The translations under genes and the position numbers were made by a program. The notes under the pieces are model-generated. The model was not told the origin of the DNA, searched no databases, and was given only the letters and a program-made list of their open reading frames with translations. From Ceratotherium simum simum (lineage: Eukaryota > Chordata > Mammalia > Perissodactyla > Rhinocerotidae): DNA of 64,000 nucleotides. Below are positions 58,526 through 64,000 of this stretch, piece after piece (position 1 is the stretch's first letter; every line of letters starts with the position of its first letter). The DNA lies in contig NW_004454166.1 of assembly GCF_000283155.1 (NCBI RefSeq), forward strand, positions 7,986,657-8,050,656, given 5' to 3'.

Positions 58526-59639
58526 AGCTAATTTATCATATATATAGAGAGAAAAAAGTGACAGAGAAAACAACTTACCAAGGATATAGAGGTAGTAAAT
58601 ATAGAGAAAAAATTTAAGCACAGGGTTTTTGGCCCTATGGCTAGTTCTTTTCCCGAAGCCATTAAGAATAACTCCATATTAACAGTTGCCATCTTAAGAT
58701 ATCTAAACACTGCCAGTATTTGATATTTTTAATTCTCTGTACTTTTTAAGGGTCCTATTATTTTATAGTTTTTCCAAATATAACCACTAAAGTAAATTTT
58801 ATTACAGACCAAATTTCCAAAGTTATGCTTCTTTCTCACTTCCTTTGTCCAAATGTTGAGTATTTTGTCGTGATGGTTTCTCTCGCTTTAGGAGATAAAA
58901 TAAAATCATTGTGAATAGATTTTCTGGAAATCAAGACTGGAGAATGGAGCTGTTCAACAATATTTTTCATGGTCAATATATACTGTCATACTTCATTTTT
59001 CCATGAAGCAATCACCACATTGGCTCCTGGCTCACCTTACCCTTCCCAAATTAAGTTTCAAAAAAGATTAAACAGAAATCATCTCTTCTGAACATTTTAT
59101 TTCATTACCTAAGTAGCTTGGCATTTCTTAATAGATTAAGTACAGGTTTTAATGTATCTTCATAAAAGAGATGTCTTCAAGTTAACTATACTTTCAGAAA
59201 TACCCCCTAGGCCTTTTTGCAATCTTCATAGTTTATCTGGTGAAACAGCTGGCTGAGAGAAGCAAAACTGTTTGCTAAGAAAATAATCAGATCCACTAAA
59301 GTATTTAACAGCAAGTAGTTGGTTCCTGTGAACCACATTCAAGCATTCTTGAGAGAAATTAATACAAGAATTTGAAGTACCTTAAAATGTGCATACTTAT
59401 CTGAACCAGCTTGATGCCCCTTACAAGAGTCTTCAAGAGACCACTTGGGATTCTATCCGGCAATACAGAATCAGAGGTCCCACTCCAAATATAACATATC
59501 AGAGTTTAGATAAATGGAGCCCATGCTCTTAGTAATATTTTTACACATAAATTATTAAGTCCTACTCTAAGCCACAGGGAATTTTTTAAACATTAGCTAT
59601 ATATATCTCCTTTTGGATCTTATTTGCGCATTATAGTGT
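58526..59639. other. Unassigned non-coding DNA
   Basis: No gene or nameable repeat seen. Confidence 0.5.
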
Positions 59640-59890
59640 CTAAGGTTTCTCTTCCATTCCTTACGTACGATCAGTCTGTGTGCCTTCACTCTCTTTGAAT
59701 TTTCTTTGTGCATCTTGGGTCTACCTGATATATTTCTTGTTTATTTTCTGCCTCCGCTTCCACCTAAAATTAGGCTCCATGAAGAAGCAGGAAATCTGTT
59801 GGTTATGTTGTTCCTTTTTGCTCCACGCCTGAGACAGTGCTTGAAACTTAAAGGGTGCTTAATAAGTACAGAACGAACAAACAAGTAAGT
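59640..59890 (+). mobile_element. L2 LINE 3' end
   Basis: 'ttaggctccatgaagaagca' then 'cgcctgagacagtgcttgaa' and 'gggtgcttaataagtacaga' plus 'acgaacaaacaag' match the L2 3' end, preceded by worn pyrimidine-rich L2 text. Confidence 0.65.
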
Positions 59891-60021
59891 GCAGGGCCTG
59901 GGACTGTTCCTAAACCCCTGTGACTAAGGTTAGCTGTTCTGATAAATCATTAATAGAGATCATGCCCATCTTGTTAACAATTGACTTTCAAACTAGGTTG
60001 TTCTGCTAAAAATAAACCTGC

Positions 60022-60358
60022 TGTTAAAAGATAAACTGAGGCATATTGAAAATTTTAAGAGTTTATTTGAGCATTTATCCATTCCAATAGGCAGGGCCAA
60101 ACCGGAAGCAGTTAGGAGCGCTCCACCAACAGGAGCTAGGGGGAGAGACTTGTACATATAAAGTGTGGAAGCAAAGAAAGGAAATTATTGATTGGCTATA
60201 ACTTAAAGTCCAGTTGACTATTTGTGACTGGTCATTCTCAGCGTTTTGATTTCGTAACCTTTAGACATTTACAGACTTAGATTTTGGGTTGCTTAAGTAG
60301 GCGCCATGGCATTAGAGCCACATCAGTCCAATGGCCTCCTTGTTTAATTAATTTAACA
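60022..60358. mobile_element. Possible solo LTR, 337 bp
   Basis: The segment opens tgttaaa (60022) and closes tttaaca (60358), an exact inverted 7-mer consistent with retroviral LTR ends TG...CA. The interior 'aattttaagagtttatttga' and 'gattggctataacttaaagt' is LTR-like. I see no flanking target duplication and cannot name the family, so this remains tentative. Confidence 0.45.
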
Positions 60359-62694
60359 CAACATTATTAAAAATAAATTGTAAAAATAATCTTTTCTGTG
60401 AGGAAAGGAAGAATATGAGCTATATAGTTTGAGTCACAATAAAAATATTTTCCTGAGAAGAATTTTGATAATGGTGTTTTTATATCTGAAAGCATTGCTG
60501 TAAAACTTAAGCTTCTCAGGTGAAATTCTCTCAGGGTAAACTGGAATCATAATGTACAGGAGACTTCCAGGCAGCGTGGAGGGGTTTAGGTTTTCTGCCT
60601 GCAACAGCAAGCAATTGAAAGTCTTACATAGGGACAAAACTGCACTGTTTTGCGTTTTTGAAATTAGTCCACGATGGCTTCACCCTGATTAAGGAAGGAA
60701 GGGTAAGTTTATATGAACCCAGATTTGAAGTTTACTAAAGAAGTGAAAGTGAGAGATGATGGTGGATTTGTTCTGCTTCTGTGCTTACCAAGCCTTCTTC
60801 AGATTCTCACTCGCCTGTCTACTTAATGAGCACATTCTAGAAACGGCTAGCATAAGAATGCTACTTTATGTAAAAGTTTCACTATTCTTTTTAAATTAAT
60901 ATATTAGCATTCTGATTTTATACATCAGTTTGATGAACTTAATTACTGTGATTCCACTTGTGTTGGAAAACAAAAATTTAGGTTTCTGGAACTGCAAAGC
61001 CGATGATCATACCCTGGACCTTGACAAAGATAATGGCACCTTGTAAAGCCTGGTGAGAGACAGCTGAGTCATCTTTTTCTGGTGTCATCCTGAACTCCAC
61101 ACTGGGTTATGCTTCTCTTTATTTTGAATTTGGAATGTGACGTTGACCTCTAATGAGAGCTTAGAGCCATCCGTTAAGTCTCTGGTGCCTCTTTATTTCA
61201 CAGCTATGGAAAGACTCCCCCTTTTCTCTATTTTATTTATCTATTTTTACTACAAATGTCTGTTTCTTAAAGAGTAGTCATAGATCTAACTGTAAGGAAA
61301 CAGCCTTTATTGTCCCTGCAGACCTCAGATTCCTTCAGTAGCTAAGCGGACGTGAAGGAGTTAAGCAGTCTAAAAGGAGTATGCAGTAATGAGGAAGGTA
61401 CATATGGAAACAAACAGATCTTAGCCTTTGCTTTGGGATTTTCACGATCCTCCTCTTTCTCACTTTGATTCCTGACACCATCAGTACTTTCAATAGTTAG
61501 TAATAACAGATACCAATTTACAGAGCACTTACAAACATTACTATTAATAATGTTTTTATTACAAACAATAATTATTTTATTGGGTCTGTAAGAGTTTTCA
61601 CTGTACTGTACATGCTTTCTTTATCCTGCCCTGTACATATAGAATAGGTATGATGTGCCCTTTGGTTCATCGAAATTGACCACATTTGTGTTCTAATCTT
61701 ATTTTGTTTCATATAGTAACGGCATATCAGGAAGGAGATATTTATTATATCATTTTTCCCGTGTATACATCTTTGAATTAGCTTTGTTTTTGTTTGTCTT
61801 TGTTGCCACGAAATCTTTAGGGCCTGCTTCCAAAATGTGTCCATAACTGTACGGTTGGTCGTAAAAGTCCTACTTTAGTCCTGATTTGGAAAACAGGAAG
61901 GAAAATGAAATTACTTTTAAACCTCTAAGTCACAGGGAGTGCCATAATGCCATTCACAATACTAGAGCAGAGCAAGTTAGCAGCTGGACGTAGACCTCAT
62001 TGAAATGAACTGATAATGGCCCTCTTACCCCAAACTATAGACTGGTGGGTGGGAGGTAAATAAGGATTTTCTGCCACTTAGGTTCTGAGTCAATCAAAAA
62101 ATAAGGCTAGAAGTCAGCAGATGAATATCAAATTACTGATGTTATTACTAATAAGACAGAAATTGGAGAATGCAGATTTTTTTGTGAGCAAGTAAGCTTC
62201 CTAATACTTAACTCCTGAACAGGAAAAACATATCCACCTATTCAGTGTTAGATTCACAGTAGATTGGGGCAGACCTCACCACATGGGGTACTTATATTTA
62301 GAGGAGCAGAAACTAACATGTATTCCCTGCAGTTAGCTCACCCACAGAAGAAAGGAAAGAGAGAGTGCCTGGGCCATTAATGCCCTAGTTTTCTCCAAAC
62401 TCATCAGTTAGGTGTGTCATTTCCCTCTCCATCCTCCTAACTGCCCTCCTCAGGGGAAGAATAATGGAGAGTAAATACATACCAGGAGTGGTGCACTAAT
62501 GGATATCCCACCACATGGAAGGAAACATCAGGAGAACAGAATAAATATTCCCGTTTAAAAGTACCAAAGTAGTTCATTGCATCATTCTTTTTCTTCCTCC
62601 TTCTTTCCTTCTTGAAAATGGAGCTTTACACCTTTTCCATCTTCTTCTTGTGTATCAGTGACCTCCAATGGCCTACTGTGACCACACAATCTTT
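60359..62694. other. Unassigned non-coding DNA
   Basis: No gene or nameable repeat recognised. The minus-strand frames at 60434-60637 and 61572-61844 have no domain. Confidence 0.5.
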
Positions 62695-62926
62695 TTTTCC
62701 CTTTTAATTATAAAATATAAAATATATATAAGTGCATAAAAGAAGTATAGAGTGTAATAAAAATTATTAAGAATACTCCTATCTAATCATCATCCAGATT
62801 AAGAATTATAAGATTACCAGCATCCCAGAATATCCTCATGTGCTCATTCTTGATTACCACCCTCAATCTCTGCCTGATAATCTCTGATTATCAAAGATGA
62901 TCATCATCCTGATTTTTGCAATAGTC

Positions 62927-63194
62927 ATAACTTTGATTTTGTTTTTTGAGTGGAAGATTAGCCCTGAGCTAACATCTGTTGCCAATCCTCCTCTTTCTGC
63001 TGAGGAAGACTGGCCTGGGGCTAACACCCGTGACCATCTTCCTCTACTTTATACGGGACTCTGCCACAGCATGGCTTGATAAGCGGTGCTTAGGTCCGTG
63101 CCTGGGATTAGAATGCATGAACCCTGGGCCGCTGAAGAGAAGTGTGCAAATTTAACCACTGCACCACTGGGCTGGCCCCAATAACTTTGATTTT
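62927..63194 (-). mobile_element. ERE SINE nested in L1
   Basis: Reversed ERE: 'gtggaagattagccctgagc', 'gccaatcctcctctttctgc', 'tcttcctctactttatacgg', head ending ctgggctggcccc. Perfect 14-bp direct repeats ataactttgatttt flank it (62927-62940 and 63181-63194). Confidence 0.95.
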
Positions 63195-63422
63195 TCTTTA
63201 AAGTTTTACCACCTATGCATGCAGCCCTGAAAATGTAGATTGTTTGCCTGGTTTTGAACTAAATATAAATTGACACTCTATGTATTCTTTTGCATGTTGC
63301 TTCTTTCAACCCAAATGTTTGTGAGACTCATATACGTTTTTGTATGTAGCTACAGTTGGCTCATTTGTCACTGCTTTAAAGAATTCTTTTTATGAATATG
63401 CCATAATCTACTTATCCATTTG

Positions 63423-63871
63423 TGATGGTTAATTTTATGTGTCAACTTGACTGAACTAAGGGATGCGCAGATAGCTGGGAAAACATTACTTCTGAGTGTG
63501 GCTGTGAGGGTGTTTCTGGAAGAGATTAGCATTTGGATAGGTAGATTGAGTAAAGATTGCCCTCCCCAATGTGGTGAGTATTATCCAATCGACTGAGGTA
63601 CTGACTAAAACAAAAAGGCAGAGGTAGGGCAAATTTGCTCTCTGTTTGAGCTGGGACACCCATCTCCTGCCCTTGGACATCAGTGCTCCTGATTCTTGGG
63701 CCTTTGGACTTGGACTGAAGTACACCACCAGCTTTCCTGGTGTTCCAGCTTGCAGATGGCAGATTGTGGGACTTCTCAGGCTCCATAATCTCATGAGGCA
63801 ATTCCTATAATAAATCTTCTCATACGTGTATGTATGTGGTTCTGTTTTTCTAGTCAACCCTGACTAATACA
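63423..63871 (+). mobile_element. Solo LTR nested in L1
   Basis: It runs from tgatggttaattttatgtgt to ctgactaataca, with TG...CA ends and a poly(A) signal AATAAA at 63809-63814, about 57 bases before the end. It interrupts L1 text: ccatttg before it (63416-63422) and cattttg after it (63873-63879) look like a slightly diverged target duplication. There are no internal retroviral genes, so it is a recombined solo LTR. The family is one I recognise by text but do not name. Minus-strand frames over it (63486-63857) are not genes. Confidence 0.78.
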
Positions 63872-64000
63872 TCATTTTGCTGTGATGGACATTTGGATGT
63901 TATAAAGAATGCTGTGTTGGGCATTCTTACACATGTATTGTGGTTCAGAAGTTCCCCAGATTCTTGGAGTAGAATCTCTAGGAGTGGGTTTCCAGGTGAA

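Larger units (their letters stand above)
62695..64000 (-). mobile_element. Old L1 3' end (antisense), with two insertions
   Basis: In reverse this is L1 3' UTR: 'atctaatcatcatccagatt', 'gcatgttgcttctttcaacc', 'cagttggctcatttgtcact', then after the LTR 'ctgtgatggacatttggatg' and 'ggagtgggtttccaggtgaa'. It runs off the window. An ERE (62927-63194) and an LTR (63423-63871) interrupt it. Confidence 0.75.

Noticed and set aside
63486..63857. 123-codon minus-strand open frame
   Set aside because: It lies wholly inside a solo LTR and matches no protein domain I know.
1..64000. CRISPR arrays, operons, phage or other prokaryotic systems
   Set aside because: SINE, LINE, LTR and MIR content shows this is mammalian nuclear DNA. 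No direct-repeat array with unique spacers is present.

Overview
This is an AT-rich, gene-free stretch of mammalian nuclear DNA. Nine tRNA-derived SINEs that begin or end in the GGGCCGGCCC/GGGCTGGCCCC signature belong to the equine repetitive element (ERE) family, so the source is a perissodactyl. An equid is most likely; rhinoceros or tapir cannot be excluded from sequence alone. I found no exon, CpG island, tRNA or rRNA gene, or processed gene copy that I could support. Every open frame I examined is short; the longer recognisable ones lie in LINE-1, SINE or simple-repeat sequence. The window is therefore intergenic or deep intronic. Family names below come from recall of consensus sequences, not from a search. 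| Layout. 1-8.2 kb is mostly unassigned, with weak L2 and MIR fragments. 8.2-9.8 kb is an old antisense L1 carrying a MER20-type hAT element. 10-12.3 kb holds MIR, MER5A, a complete ERE and a second MIR. 12.3-14.5 kb is non-repetitive. 15.1-18.4 kb is a long antisense L1, itself hit by an ERE and by a very short retroposed LTR 3' end. 19.8-25.9 kb is an old sense-strand L1 broken by a younger antisense L1 (partly hidden in a 295-base gap), an unidentified ~700-bp block and an ERE. 25.9-30.8 kb has three EREs and several MIRs. 31-39 kb is mostly unassigned, with a pyrimidine tract, a possible LTR and two MER5-type elements. 39.1-39.9 kb holds large purine arrays around a 100-base gap. 40-47.4 kb has two L2 copies, two Tigger DNA transposons and a solo LTR with an ERE in it. 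47.5-60.4 kb carries scattered L2, MIR, an ERE with a (TG)n(GA)n tail and a possible LTR. 62.7-64 kb is an L1 3' end carrying an ERE and a solo LTR. | No gene system operates here. What the sequence records is a layered insertion history: L2 and MIR first, then hAT and Tigger transposons and old L1, then younger L1 and LTRs, then EREs with target-site duplications still readable. I found no undescribed biological system. The best leads are the orphan LTR 3'-end retrocopy in the L1 near 15.5 kb, the mirrored purine array at 39.5-39.9 kb, the pentamer expansion and 14-bp palindrome inside the ERE at 26.6 kb, and four complex non-repeat blocks that might be conserved regulatory DNA.
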